Below, piece by piece: positions 35,639 to 45,894 of a DNA stretch of 64,000 bases. The stretch comes from Bradyrhizobium zhengyangense (GTDB lineage Bacteria > Pseudomonadota > Alphaproteobacteria > Rhizobiales > Xanthobacteraceae). The DNA lies in contig NZ_JAKLUA010000004.1 in the NCBI RefSeq assembly GCF_022012435.1, positions 186,001 through 250,000 of the forward strand, written 5' to 3'. A program made the translations under genes and the position numbers. Every line of letters begins with the position of its first letter. Position 1 is the first letter of the stretch. Below the pieces are notes generated by a model that did no database searches, was not told the DNA's origin, and saw nothing but the letters and a program-made list of their open reading frames with translations.

Positions 35639-36166
35639 GTGTCCAATTCGCTCGACCGCAAGGACATCGGCCGCAACGCGCCATTAAGGCTTGATGTTGC
35701 GGCTCGCCTCGCGTTTCCCGACGGAACTGTGACCGCGTCTTGCCTAAGAGGAGAAGCTGCACGCGGAAGGCTTATAATCGAGATCATCGCCGGAGAGGAG
35801 TTTACGACACTCGAACACATTGAAGGGATGCGAAACCTCTGCCGTATTCCCCCAAAGAGCGCCCGTCGCGAGGTCGACCAAGAGAGAGCTCTGCGTGGTC
35901 GACTGAGAACGGAATCGGCTCGCCTGTTAGCCCGTCAGGACGCGGCAGCTTATTGCTGTCTGTCGCTGAGTGCATTTTCGAACTGGGTTCGGATCGGCAA
36001 GCTTCCTTGCGCGCTGCCTGGGACATCTCGATGGGATCGCAAGGCGATTGATCTGGCGCTCGACTCTCTGAGCGGACTAACAGTTTCTGAGACTGCCGAA
36101 ACCGAAACAACCCCATTGGACGAATGGAGGGCCGCACGTGCGCGTCGTTCTGAAAGGGATCCATAA
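35639..36166 (+). CDS. Excisionase-like DNA-binding protein next to the integrase
   Basis: 175 residues from GTG. The N-terminal half follows a pattern seen in rhizobial phage-type islands (PLRLDVAARLAFPDG, LIIEIIAGEEFTTLEHIEGM), and the second half has an excisionase-type HTH (LARQDAAAYCCLSLSAFSNW, LPGTSRWDRKAIDLALD). It overlaps the integrase start by 29 bases, as excisionase-integrase pairs often do. AAGGAG at 35591-35596 belongs to a 28-codon frame (ATG 35604) that overlaps this start and may couple its translation. Confidence 0.75.
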   Translation: MSNSLDRKDIGRNAPLRLDVAARLAFPDGTVTASCLRGEAARGRLIIEIIAGEEFTTLEHIEGMRNLCRIPPKSARREVDQERALRGRLRTESARLLARQDAAAYCCLSLSAFSNWVRIGKLPCALPGTSRWDRKAIDLALDSLSGLTVSETAETETTPLDEWRAARARRSERDP

Positions 36167-37160
36167 GGTCAAAGCCCGTCTCGCCACGGGCGAGGGCAAA
36201 ACCTACTACTACGCTTGGCGCGGTGGCCCGCAGATGAAGGCGACGCCCGGAACACCAGAGTTCGTCCGGGAGTACCACGAAGCTCACGCGGGCGCACGGC
36301 AGCCGCGCGCTGGAACGTTCATGACCATTATCACGCGATACAAGGCTTCACCAGAATTCAGCGGGCTCGCTCCAGCAACCAGACGGTCATACCTCGCCTA
36401 CATCAAGCTGATCGAAGACGAGTTCGGCGATCTGCCGGTGGCGGCGTTGGCCGACCGTCGGGTTCGCGGCGAGTTCAAAGGGTGGCGCGACCGGTTCGGC
36501 AACACACCACGGAAGGCGGACTTTGCCTGGACGGTCCTCGCCCGAGTTCTGTCATTCGCCAAGGACCGTGGGATCATCGCGACCAACCCGTGCGAGCGCG
36601 GTGGCCGCCTTTATTCTGGCAGTCGCCGAGACAAGATTTGGTCGGAGGAGGATATCGCAGCTCTGCTGTCCATCGCGCCGAAGGAGATTCAGCTCGCCTT
36701 GATGCTGGCGATCTGGACCGGCCAGCGCCAGGGCGACCTTCTCCGCCTTCCCTGGTCGGCCTACGATGGCACCCACATCCGACTTAAGCAGTCGAAGACG
36801 GGCCGCCGGATCGTGATGCCTGCCGGCGCGCCGCTGAAGACGGTGCTGGACATAACCGAGCGCCGCGGCCCGGTGATCCTCACCAACTCCTTGGGTCGCC
36901 CGTGGACCTCTGATGGGTTTAGGTCGTCGTGGGGCAAGCTGTCGGACCGCGCCGGCATTGAGGACCTGACGTTCCACGATCTGAGAGGCACGGCCGTGGT
37001 GCGGCTTGCAATCGCCGGCGCAACGGTGCCGCAGATTGCGACCTTCACCGGTCATAGTCTGCGAGACGTCGAAGCTATTCTCGACGCGCATTACCTCGGC
37101 CGCGACATTCAGCTCGCCGAAGCGGCCGTGCTGAAGCTCGAAGGGAGAACAAAACTGTAA
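36138..37160 (+). CDS. Tyrosine-type site-specific integrase of the tRNA-Lys island
   Basis: 340 residues from GTG. An N-terminal core-binding SAM-like domain (about 60-150) and a full catalytic domain with Arg197 in TGQRQGDLLRL, Lys220 in QSKTGRR, His280-x-x-Arg283 in FHDLRG, His306 in TGHSLRD and Tyr319 in LDAHYL. The gene ends 62 bp from the 3' end of a tRNA-Lys gene, the usual layout for an integrase using the tRNA 3' end as attB. It therefore defines the right boundary of the island. Confidence 0.95.
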   Translation: MRVVLKGIHKVKARLATGEGKTYYYAWRGGPQMKATPGTPEFVREYHEAHAGARQPRAGTFMTIITRYKASPEFSGLAPATRRSYLAYIKLIEDEFGDLPVAALADRRVRGEFKGWRDRFGNTPRKADFAWTVLARVLSFAKDRGIIATNPCERGGRLYSGSRRDKIWSEEDIAALLSIAPKEIQLALMLAIWTGQRQGDLLRLPWSAYDGTHIRLKQSKTGRRIVMPAGAPLKTVLDITERRGPVILTNSLGRPWTSDGFRSSWGKLSDRAGIEDLTFHDLRGTAVVRLAIAGATVPQIATFTGHSLRDVEAILDAHYLGRDIQLAEAAVLKLEGRTKL

Positions 37161-37221
37161 AATGACCTGTAAAACAGTTCCGGTCTGTGCGATCGACGTT
37201 CTACTAAGTGCTTGATTTATA

Positions 37222-37297
<76 letters not shown>

Positions 37298-37408
37298 GAA
37301 AGGCGGTCAATGCCTTGCGAGGCCGGTCGTTTAGCAAAGCGATCCGGGTCTGGCAAGCGATGTGACGCATGTTTTCCAAGGTTCTTCCACAGCCCCCTGA
37401 AATGCGAA

Positions 37409-37431
37409 AAGCCGCTGGATTCCAGCGGCTT
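37409..37431 (-). terminator. Rho-independent terminator of the Spy/LTXXQ gene
   Basis: A perfect 10-bp stem AAGCCGCTGG / CCAGCGGCTT with a 3-base loop, followed on the minus strand by TTTTCGCATTTC. It lies 35 bp past the stop codon. Confidence 0.8.
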
Positions 37432-37465
37432 CGCGGAGGTTGATCCCGGGGAAATCCGGGTGCGC

Positions 37466-38062
37466 TCAGAGCCGGCCTTCCCGGTCTCCGCCGCCGTCCC
37501 GATCGCCGCCGCGCATGTGGTCCATGCCGCGGTCCATCATGCGACCCATGCCGCGCTCCATGAAGTGGTGGGGCGGGCCGTCTTCACCGCCGCCGAACGG
37601 GCCGCGGTGGCGGGTCAGCAGGGCAAGGCGCCGCTTCTGGCCGTCATCGAGGGTCTTGTAAAGCGGATCGGCGGCATCGGCGATCTTCTTCAGGGCTGCC
37701 GAGCTCGCGCCCATGTCCTCGGCGCGCTGACGCAGGCGGGCGACCGGATCGTCCGGCTTGTCGGCGTCCCTGTTCGAGTCTCCTGGACCGGCGTTCATCC
37801 GCGCATTGGCGCGGTCGATGCGCAGCTTGGCGAAGTCGCGCACGGCGGCCTCAACCGGCGGCCACAGCTTCTCCTGATCGGCGTTGAGCTTCAGCCCGGC
37901 ATGGACGGCAGCGATCCGCGCATCGACCAAGGCGGCGCGATCTTCCGGGTTCATTCGCATGTGGTGGAAGTGCTCCATCCACGGGCGATGAAATTGGGCA
38001 TAGACCGCGCCGGAGCCGGCGATGCTGAGCACGGCGATGGCGGCGATGGTGAACTTCCTCAT
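37466..38062 (-). CDS. Spy/CpxP-family (LTXXQ) periplasmic protein
   Basis: 198 residues. A signal peptide (residues 1-22, cleaved near VYAQ) precedes an all-helical domain with the family repeats LKLNADQEKLWPPVEAAV and LDDGQKRRLALL, which correspond to LTxxQ-type motifs. A His/Met/Gly-rich C-terminus (HHFMERGMGRMMDRGMDHM) might bind metal. Periplasmic chaperone or stress-sensor function is typical of the family. It is monocistronic, with its own terminator. Confidence 0.85.
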   Translation of the reverse strand: MRKFTIAAIAVLSIAGSGAVYAQFHRPWMEHFHHMRMNPEDRAALVDARIAAVHAGLKLNADQEKLWPPVEAAVRDFAKLRIDRANARMNAGPGDSNRDADKPDDPVARLRQRAEDMGASSAALKKIADAADPLYKTLDDGQKRRLALLTRHRGPFGGGEDGPPHHFMERGMGRMMDRGMDHMRGGDRDGGGDREGRL

Positions 38063-38207
38063 CCGAACCTCCTCTGGAAGGATACCCTGAGGATGAGCGT
38101 CGCGAAGCCAGTGTGCAACTTACAACTTGGACAGAGAGGCCACTCTTACGAAGATGTAACTCCTTGATCTGGATCAAAATCGCCAGCTGGAAATCATTTG
38201 TAACAAA

Positions 38208-38235
38208 GGGCTTCCGCGTCGCAGCACGGAAGCCC
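38208..38235 (-). terminator. Rho-independent terminator of the dctP-like gene
   Basis: Perfect 9-bp stem GGGCTTCCG / CGGAAGCCC with a 10-base loop. On the minus strand it is followed by TTTGTTAC, about 20 bp after the stop codon of the DctP gene. Confidence 0.8.
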
Positions 38236-38257
38236 CTACATTCATCGAGCGCCTAGA

Positions 38258-39259
38258 TTAATTGGTCGTGCTCTTGGCTTCCTTCTGGAATTCGTCGATC
38301 AGCGGCTGGCCGACGCGGCTTGCGGCGTCCTTGTAGACTGGCTCCATCGCCTTGCGCATCGCCTCGTCCTGCTCGGGCGTGAGCTTGATGATCTCGCTCT
38401 TGCCGCTCTTCTTGATCTCGGCCATCGCATCGTCATTTTCCTTCTGCGACTGTGCGTTGTTGAAGTCGGTGGCTTCCTTCATCGCCTTCGAGAGCTGGTC
38501 GCGGATGTCGGCCGGCAGATCGTCCCAGAACTTCTTGTTCACGATCACGACGTAGCCGATGTAGCCGTGATTGGTCTCGGTGATGTACTTCTGCACCTCG
38601 TGCATCTTCTGGGTATAGATATTCGACCAGGTGTTCTCCTGGCCGTCGACCACGCCGGTCTGCAGCGCCTGGTAGACTTCCGAGAACGCCATCACCTGCG
38701 GCAGCGAGCCTAGCGCCTTGAACTGCGCCTGCAGCACGCGCGAGGACTGGATACGGAACTTGACGCCCTGATAGTCCGCGGGCGTCAGCAGCTTCTTGTT
38801 GGCGCTCATCTCCTTGAAGCCGTTGTCCCAATAGGCAAGACCGATGATGCCCTTCGGCTCGAGCAGCTTGAGCAGCCGCGCGCCGAGCGGACCTTCCGTC
38901 ACCTTCCGCAGCGTCTTGAGATCAGGGAGGATATAGGGCAGATCGAACACCTCAAACTCGCGGATGCCAAGCGGGCCGAATTTGGAGTTTGACGGCGCCA
39001 GCATCTGCACGCTGCCGAGTTGCAGCGCCTCGAGCTCTTCCTTGTCCTTGTACAGCGTCGAGTTCGGATAGACCTCGACCTTCACCTTGCCGTTCGTGTA
39101 CTTCTCGGCAAGCTCCTTGAACTTCTCCGACGCCTTGCCCTTCGGCGTGTCGGTCGCGACCACGTGGCTGAACTTGATGATGATCGGGTCGGCGCTGGCA
39201 GGCCCGGCAAGGCCGAGCGCCAGTGCAGCGATGAACGCCGCGATCGCGAAGGTGCGCAT
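38258..39259 (-). CDS. TRAP transporter substrate-binding protein, DctP family
   Basis: 333 residues. A signal peptide (1-23, ending GPASADP) precedes a DctP fold: IKFSHVVATDTPKGKASEKF at the start of the mature protein, the QMLAPSNSKFGPLG segment, KFRIQSSRVLQAQFKALGS with the carboxylate-binding Arg, and VVDGQENTWSNIYTQKMHEV. It binds a carboxylate substrate in the periplasm for a DctQM permease. No permease genes are adjacent, so it is an orphan binding protein. CAGGGAGAG lies upstream of the ATG. Confidence 0.92.
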   Translation of the reverse strand: MRTFAIAAFIAALALGLAGPASADPIIIKFSHVVATDTPKGKASEKFKELAEKYTNGKVKVEVYPNSTLYKDKEELEALQLGSVQMLAPSNSKFGPLGIREFEVFDLPYILPDLKTLRKVTEGPLGARLLKLLEPKGIIGLAYWDNGFKEMSANKKLLTPADYQGVKFRIQSSRVLQAQFKALGSLPQVMAFSEVYQALQTGVVDGQENTWSNIYTQKMHEVQKYITETNHGYIGYVVIVNKKFWDDLPADIRDQLSKAMKEATDFNNAQSQKENDDAMAEIKKSGKSEIIKLTPEQDEAMRKAMEPVYKDAASRVGQPLIDEFQKEAKSTTN

Positions 39260-39390
39260 TTTCTCTCCCTGTTGTTTTTTGGGCTGCCCGGCATCAGGGC
39301 GGCCGATCTTGAGCCGGCAGCATCAATAGCGGCTGCGAGGTGGAGCCGCTATTGGCCGTTAGCAGGGCAGCTATTCATCGCCACAAGCAC

Positions 39391-39432
39391 CGTCATTCCG
39401 GGGCGGTCCGCAGGACCAAACCCGGAATGACG
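39391..39432. repeat. Bradyrhizobium-type palindromic intergenic repeat
   Basis: Arms CGTCATTCCGGG and CCCGGAATGACG flank an inner GGTCC-GCA-GGACC hairpin, giving a 42-bp near-perfect palindrome between leuA and the dctP-like gene. Repeats with TCATTCCGGG ends are abundant in Bradyrhizobium genomes (recollection). It may form a transcript-end structure. Confidence 0.7.
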
Positions 39433-39443
39433 AGCTACGAGCG

Positions 39444-41006
<1,563 letters not shown>

Positions 41007-41078
41007 TGCAAAATTTCCTTTTGAGCTTTTGCGCCGTCAGTCTTAGGGGCGCTTGAGGTGTTCGGTGATCTCGACCAA

Positions 41079-41122
41079 CCCCTGAGTGCCCAGGCGCGCA
41101 GCGCCCAGCCGGCCCTCAGGGG
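41079..41122 (-). promoter_or_regulatory. Alternative RNA hairpins of the leuA leader
   Basis: On the minus strand CCCCTGAG (41115-41122, covering the leader stop codon) can pair with CTCAGGGG (41079-41086). That second arm can alternatively pair with CCCCTAAG further downstream (around 41040-41047). This gives two competing structures governed by where ribosomes stall on the leucine codons. No clear U-run follows, so termination versus translational control is open. Confidence 0.55.
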
Positions 41123-41232
41123 CAGCTAAGAAGAAGCCCGCCAAGAAGCAGGGTGGGCAGCGCGGCCGGGATCGTGGCGGCGGCCAGAGCCACCTCCCCA
41201 AAAATCCCATCGATTTGGCCGCGAATCAGCAT
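41116..41232 (-). CDS. leuA leader peptide, leucine-codon rich
   Basis: 38 codons from ATG 41232, with AAAAGGG 7 bases upstream. Near the end come CTG CTT CTT GGC GGG CTT CTT CTT, a LLLGGLLL stretch, directly before the first arm of the leader hairpin and the stop codon. Position 110 bp upstream of leuA, leucine run and overlapping hairpin fit the amino-acid attenuator leaders known for leuA in rhizobia. It is too short to have been called by length cut-offs. Confidence 0.7.
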   Translation of the reverse strand: MLIRGQIDGIFGEVALAAATIPAALPTLLLGGLLLSCP

Positions 41233-41601
41233 TGCCAGACCCTTTTGAGCCCCAAATCCTCGGTCAAAACCGTTGACGGTTGGTTGCCGGAAGGCTCAGT
41301 GCGCCGTTTCTAGACGAGAAATGGCCGCAACTGCAACGCCAAAAGATGGTCAGGGGGGCTGACCTGGTTGCAGGGCACCGCGGTCCGTGTCCAGGACGCG
41401 CTGCAGCGCGGAGCGTTGCTACGCGGGGCCGGGACCCAGGAGGCGACATCGTACAACGCGGATCAGGATAGGCGAAACATACGACAAATCCGAGTTTCGG
41501 AAAGGCAGAATATTTTGAACCACGCCTGTTGACCCAGCGCTTGGGTGTTTTGCCCGTCGAGCAACGCGAATTCTTGTAGCCGCCGATACGCGGCGCTCAA
41601 C
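41233..41601. other. leuA promoter region and gene-free stretch
   Basis: About 370 bp. It should contain the leuA promoter on the minus strand; no gene or repeat was identified. Confidence 0.45.
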
Positions 41602-41871
41602 CTATCCCACCCGGCGCGCGCGGGCCCTGGTCTCCCAGCGATCCAGCATCAGACCAAGCTGACCAAGCTCGCCGGTGGCCGCGTGCACCATCTGATTGGC
41701 GGCCGTCACTTCGTTGGTGTTGGCGGGCGCATTGGCGTTCAGCCAATCCGGCTGCGCGTAATCGCTCCAACGGCGGGCGTCCGCACGGCGTTTGCGAGAC
41801 TTCAGATCGCGCAGGAAATAGCCGGCAGCAAACGCGATCCCGAGCAGTACGATCAGTATGACGACACCCAC
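41602..41871 (-). CDS. Small single-span membrane protein
   Basis: About 89 residues from GTG 41871, chosen because GGAG lies 6 bases upstream; TTG 41877 is the alternative. An N-terminal membrane helix (VVILIVLLGIAFAAGYFL) is followed by a basic, then Ala/Asn-rich cytoplasmic tail (LNANAPANTNEVTAANQMVH). No family recognised. Confidence 0.55.
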   Translation of the reverse strand: MGVVILIVLLGIAFAAGYFLRDLKSRKRRADARRWSDYAQPDWLNANAPANTNEVTAANQMVHAATGELGQLGLMLDRWETRARARRVG

Positions 41872-42015
41872 AACCAACTCCGAGACTTGTCCCGGCGCGA
41901 GTTCTGCGCAGCAATATGGGCGAGGTCAAGGCTGACCGCTGTATCATTCTCAGGCGAACGAACAGTCGTTCATGCCGGTGGAACCGTCATGCGCACCCGC
42001 GGTGGAAAACGCACT

Positions 42016-43560
42016 CTACTGGCTGGTCGTGGCTGGACAAGCAGTGACATTCGCAGCTGTCGACGTGCCATCAGGATGAGTGCGCAGCCAATTGATCAGC
42101 TTGACGCCATCCGGGCTGCCCCAACCCGCAACTGGTGTCCAACCTGGACCTGCCTTGAAGCCGGTGACACCAGACACGCCGTTGTCTCCCTCGGTGATCT
42201 CACGAAACAGCTTCGCCGGTCCGAACTCGCGATAGAACCGCGGGGTCACGTAGCCGAGGTTGTGGCCGTTGGCCTGATTGAGCAGCGCGATGAGGCCGCC
42301 CCAAAGTGGAACGACTGCTCCGGTGCCTCCCACGACCACCGCGTTGCCATGCACGAAGAGCGTATAGCCCACCGCAGGGTCAGCCGTGGCGACGACATCC
42401 GGCAGGCCGCGTCCTGTGCTACCGTCTGCCCGAAGTGGCACCTTGACTCCATTTTGCCAGTCTGGTCGTGCAAACTTCTCACTCACGCCGCCACCTGTCG
42501 CCGACTGACCGTCGCGCCAGATCTTCTCCGATTTGATTTTGCCATCCTCGATCTTGACGGTCGTGCCTCCGACCGACAGGACCCAAGGGCTCGACGCTGG
42601 ATAACTGACGTGGCGGCGCCCGTCAGTCATACCGTCCGTAACACCGTTTTCGCCGGAAGGTGCGATCACCGTGATGCCTTGTTTGGCGGCTTGCTCCAAT
42701 GCACCGTCAACAAGCTTGATGTCCTCATCCTTCCACCGGCTCTCGGTCAGCCCCCAGCCGATCAACAGCACCGAGACCTGATCGGCCGTGGCTTGCCGAA
42801 CCGCTTGGGCGAAATCCGCCGCATTGAAACCCTCAGTCTTGGGTACCGGCGCAAAATAGACCTTTAAATGCGCGCGCGGCGCGGTACCGGCGGCGATCTC
42901 GATGTCCATCGCGGTTTGCATGTCAGTCCCGTCGTCGGTCATGGACGGATGATTGCCCCCGCCGTTGACGGGCACAGCGATGATCTCCGGCACCGGAAGC
43001 TTCAGCCTCGAGAAATACTGCTCAAGGTCCTTCCTGTCGAACCCACCACCGAACTCGACAATTCCGATGGTTTGTCCCCTCCCGTCCACGCCCGGCGGGA
43101 AGTTGTAGAGTGAAGCGACCAACGGCGGCGACAGCAGGTTCGCCGGGCCTGCCGGCGCGGTGCCCGATAACGACGGCAGCACGGGATTGTCGCTGTCGAT
43201 TGCGTTGCGGATCCGGCAATCACCGTCCGCGAGCAGACCAGCATCGATGAAGAAGTGTATGTTGCGCTTTGCAGCAGCCGCATCGTTCGTCGCCATCGCT
43301 TGCAGTACCAGATTGTACTGCGCCTTGGTCTGCTCCAACGCCTGATCGTCTTTCGCCTTGCTGTGCTCTGACAGGATGTTTCCAACCAAAGACCCGGCCG
43401 CCGCGAGGATCGCGAGCGTCAACGGGTCAGCCCTTCGCCACCATGGGGCATTCGCGGACTTGAGCGCCTTTTCCGCCTCGATCTGCCGTACGTGCAATTC
43501 GTCCGCCTTGATCTCGTCTTCGGTTTTCGACGGACCATTCTTCGGGGCAACACCAGCCAT
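42016..43560 (-). CDS. Membrane-anchored S53 (sedolisin-like) pseudopeptidase
   Basis: 514 residues. A charged N-terminus (1-45), one membrane helix (about 46-63, TLAILAAAGSLVGNIL), a linker helix, then a sedolisin/kumamolisin-like subtilase fold (about 145-495). The catalytic Asp219 (TAMDIEIAAG) is kept. However, the Glu four residues before it is Gln215, the oxyanion Asp is Glu304 (SGENGVTDG), and the catalytic Ser of the GGTS motif is Gly414 (GGTGAVVPLWGGL). Proteolysis is therefore unlikely; binding or scaffolding is more plausible. There is no signal peptide, so the domain's location depends on helix orientation. GGGGGAG precedes the ATG. Confidence 0.85.
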   Translation of the reverse strand: MAGVAPKNGPSKTEDEIKADELHVRQIEAEKALKSANAPWWRRADPLTLAILAAAGSLVGNILSEHSKAKDDQALEQTKAQYNLVLQAMATNDAAAAKRNIHFFIDAGLLADGDCRIRNAIDSDNPVLPSLSGTAPAGPANLLSPPLVASLYNFPPGVDGRGQTIGIVEFGGGFDRKDLEQYFSRLKLPVPEIIAVPVNGGGNHPSMTDDGTDMQTAMDIEIAAGTAPRAHLKVYFAPVPKTEGFNAADFAQAVRQATADQVSVLLIGWGLTESRWKDEDIKLVDGALEQAAKQGITVIAPSGENGVTDGMTDGRRHVSYPASSPWVLSVGGTTVKIEDGKIKSEKIWRDGQSATGGGVSEKFARPDWQNGVKVPLRADGSTGRGLPDVVATADPAVGYTLFVHGNAVVVGGTGAVVPLWGGLIALLNQANGHNLGYVTPRFYREFGPAKLFREITEGDNGVSGVTGFKAGPGWTPVAGWGSPDGVKLINWLRTHPDGTSTAANVTACPATTSQ

Positions 43561-43756
43561 GTCGCTCTCCCCCTCGCTCCTGCTTCGAATGCTGGACCAA
43601 AATGCGGCGCGAGAAAAGTCGGCAATTTCACAATTGCGCGCTTTAGTTGTGTCTCAAATTGCATTCCCAGCCCTCGCAACCGGAAATGAATGGGACTAAC
43701 CTTGCGCCTGCTCGGCCGGATCAACCGGCCAGCCAACATGACCCGGGAGGACGCGA

Positions 43757-44959
43757 ATGACACGCCAACAGCAGCGTGAGCAGGATGTTGCGCTTTCACG
43801 ACGAACGCTGGTTCAGGGACTTGCGCTTGGTGCCGCGGCCACGATGGCCGGAACGGGCACGGCGCTCGCCCAGACCGGCCCTGCCGCCCCGCCGACGACG
43901 ATCACCACACCGCCGCGCGATTTCAGCCCGCGCGGCGCGCCGACCACCTATTTCTGGGACCCCGACATCATCGCGGTCGATCCGTCGTTCAACGATCTCG
44001 CGCAGCCCAACACAGCGATCAAGCGGCTTTATACCGGCGTGTTGTGGGCTGAAGGCCCGGCGTGGAGCGCGCAGGGCCGCTATCTGTTGTGGAGCGACAT
44101 CCCCAACAACCGGCAGATGCGCTGGAGCGAGGATGACGGCCATGTCAGCGTTTTCCGCACGCCGTCGAACTATAGCAACGGCAACTCGTTCGACTTCCAG
44201 GGGCGCCAGCTCTCCTGCGAGCATCTGACGCGGCGGGTAACGCGCTACGAGAACGACGGCACCGCAACGATCCTCTGCGACAACTACAATGGCAAGAAGC
44301 TGAACTCGCCGAACGATGTCGTCGCCCATCCCGACGGCAGCTACTGGTTCACCGATCCGCCCTATGGCGGTCAGCTCTACGAGGGCGAGCCCGACACGGG
44401 CGGCAAGCTCAATCCCAGGATCGGCCAGCCGGCGGACTTCATACCGAAGAAGCGCGAGTTGCCGACCAACTGCTATCGCATCGATCCCAGTGGCCGCGTC
44501 GATCTCGTCGTCACCGAGGACCAGGTGCCCGATCCAAACGGCCTGTGCTTCTCGCCCGATTACAAGAAGCTCTATGTCGTCTCGACCGGCAAAGGCCCCG
44601 GCGACACCGGCGCCGGCGGCAAGGGCGAGGTCTTCGTGTTCGATGTCGGCAGCGACAACAAGCTATCGAACCAGCAGCGGTTCAGCGACTTCATGATCGA
44701 CGGCGTGAAGTGCGGGCCGGACGGCGTGCGCTGCGACGTCAATGGCAACGTCTGGGCCTCCAGCAACGCCGGCCGCGCGGTTGGCTACAACGGCGTAACG
44801 GTGTGGTCGCCGGACGGCAAGCTGCTCGGCCGCATTCGCCTGCCCGAAGTCTGCGGTAACATCACCTTCGGCGGTCCCAAGCGCAACCGCCTCTTCATGG
44901 CCGCGAGCCAGTCTCTCTACGCGGTGTACACGGCGACGCAAGGTGCAGGGCCCGGCTGA
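43757..44959 (+). CDS. Tat-exported SMP-30/gluconolactonase-like protein
   Basis: 400 residues. A twin-arginine signal (LSRRTLVQGLALGAAATMAG, about residues 13-32) precedes a six-bladed SMP-30 propeller with metal-site segments LWAEGPAWS, LNSPNDVVAHPDGSYWFTDP and DPNGLCFSPDYKKLYV. Family members are calcium- or zinc-dependent lactonases. It is periplasmic by its signal. It is a paralogue of the cytoplasmic gene at 57766, sharing motifs such as WSDIPNNR and the LSCEH/VSCEH segments. GGGAGG precedes the ATG. A bidirectional hairpin follows. Confidence 0.9.
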   Translation: MTRQQQREQDVALSRRTLVQGLALGAAATMAGTGTALAQTGPAAPPTTITTPPRDFSPRGAPTTYFWDPDIIAVDPSFNDLAQPNTAIKRLYTGVLWAEGPAWSAQGRYLLWSDIPNNRQMRWSEDDGHVSVFRTPSNYSNGNSFDFQGRQLSCEHLTRRVTRYENDGTATILCDNYNGKKLNSPNDVVAHPDGSYWFTDPPYGGQLYEGEPDTGGKLNPRIGQPADFIPKKRELPTNCYRIDPSGRVDLVVTEDQVPDPNGLCFSPDYKKLYVVSTGKGPGDTGAGGKGEVFVFDVGSDNKLSNQQRFSDFMIDGVKCGPDGVRCDVNGNVWASSNAGRAVGYNGVTVWSPDGKLLGRIRLPEVCGNITFGGPKRNRLFMAASQSLYAVYTATQGAGPG

Positions 44960-44981
44960 GCGACGCAGGCCGTAAGCGACA

Positions 44982-45008
44982 CGGCGCCGGGATCTCTCGC
45001 CGGCGCCG
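44982..45008. terminator. Bidirectional terminator hairpin between convergent genes
   Basis: Perfect 9-bp GC stem CGGCGCCGG / CCGGCGCCG with a 9-base loop, lying between the stops of the SMP-30-like gene (+) and the PEP-mutase-like gene (-). No strong T-run on either side. Confidence 0.6.
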
Positions 45009-45022
45009 CGTCTCCTTGTCAC

Positions 45023-45826
45023 TCAGCTGTTCGGTTGCAGGAACGTGCCGTACTGCTTGCCCTCCGCAACCGTGGCAGCAGCCTGGCCGACGACGCGCAT
45101 CGCCGCCATCATGGGCCATGGCCCGAGACTCACCCGCTGGACGCCGAGGCGGGCGAGATCCGAAATTTCCGGAGTGCCTTGCGTCACCATGATATTGACC
45201 GGCAGCGGCGTGGCCTTAACGAGCTTCTCGATGAGGGCAAGGTCGGTCAGGCCGGGGACAAAGATGCCATCGGCCCCTGCTTCGGCATAGACCTTCGCGC
45301 GCCTTGCAGCTTCGTCGAGGCATTCATCCGGCGATCCGAATTTCAGCAAAAATGGATCCGTTCGCGCATTGACGAACAGCCGGACTCCAGACTTCCGCCC
45401 TGCGTCTCGCACCGCCCGGATCTTCGCCGCATGATAGTCCGGTCCGGCGAGCTGTCGTTTGCCCCCGAAGAGCCCGTCTTCGATGTTGATACCAACCGCG
45501 CCGGCCTTGAGAATCCTAGCCACTGAAGTCGCCGCAGCTTCCGGCGTTTCGCCATATCCTGCCTCCAGATCAATCGATACGGGAACCGACACCGCGGCAG
45601 TCATGCGCGATACCAAGCCCTCGACGAGATCAAGCGGCACGTTTTCTCCATCCGCGTAGCCGAGTGCGGCCGCAACCGCACCGCTGCTGGTGGCGATGGC
45701 CGGAGACGCCCTTGCGATCGCCTTCGCGGTCGCGACGTCCCAAGCATTGAACAGGATAAGCGGGTCTCCCCGCTTGTGAAGACCGTAAAACGTCTCGGCG
45801 TATTTCTGCTGCGTGCTGGCGTCCAT
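45023..45826 (-). CDS. Isocitrate lyase/PEP mutase superfamily protein
   Basis: 267 residues, a single (beta/alpha)8 barrel. Features: LFNAWDVATAKAIARA, SIDLEAGYGETPEA, INIEDGL (metal-site acidic residues), VNARTDPFL and GADGIFVPGL. This is the carboxyphosphonoenolpyruvate mutase-like/oxaloacetate-decarboxylase-like subgroup that lacks the KKCGH motif of isocitrate lyase. The exact substrate cannot be read. It follows the alpha/beta hydrolase gene by 68 bp on the same strand, under likely MarR control. Confidence 0.88.
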   Translation of the reverse strand: MDASTQQKYAETFYGLHKRGDPLILFNAWDVATAKAIARASPAIATSSGAVAAALGYADGENVPLDLVEGLVSRMTAAVSVPVSIDLEAGYGETPEAAATSVARILKAGAVGINIEDGLFGGKRQLAGPDYHAAKIRAVRDAGRKSGVRLFVNARTDPFLLKFGSPDECLDEAARRAKVYAEAGADGIFVPGLTDLALIEKLVKATPLPVNIMVTQGTPEISDLARLGVQRVSLGPWPMMAAMRVVGQAAATVAEGKQYGTFLQPNS

Positions 45827-45894
45827 GGTCCGTGCTCCCGATCAAAAGCCAGAAGGATGTCGTCGTTGAAAAGTCCTCATCGTGAGGCATTCAC

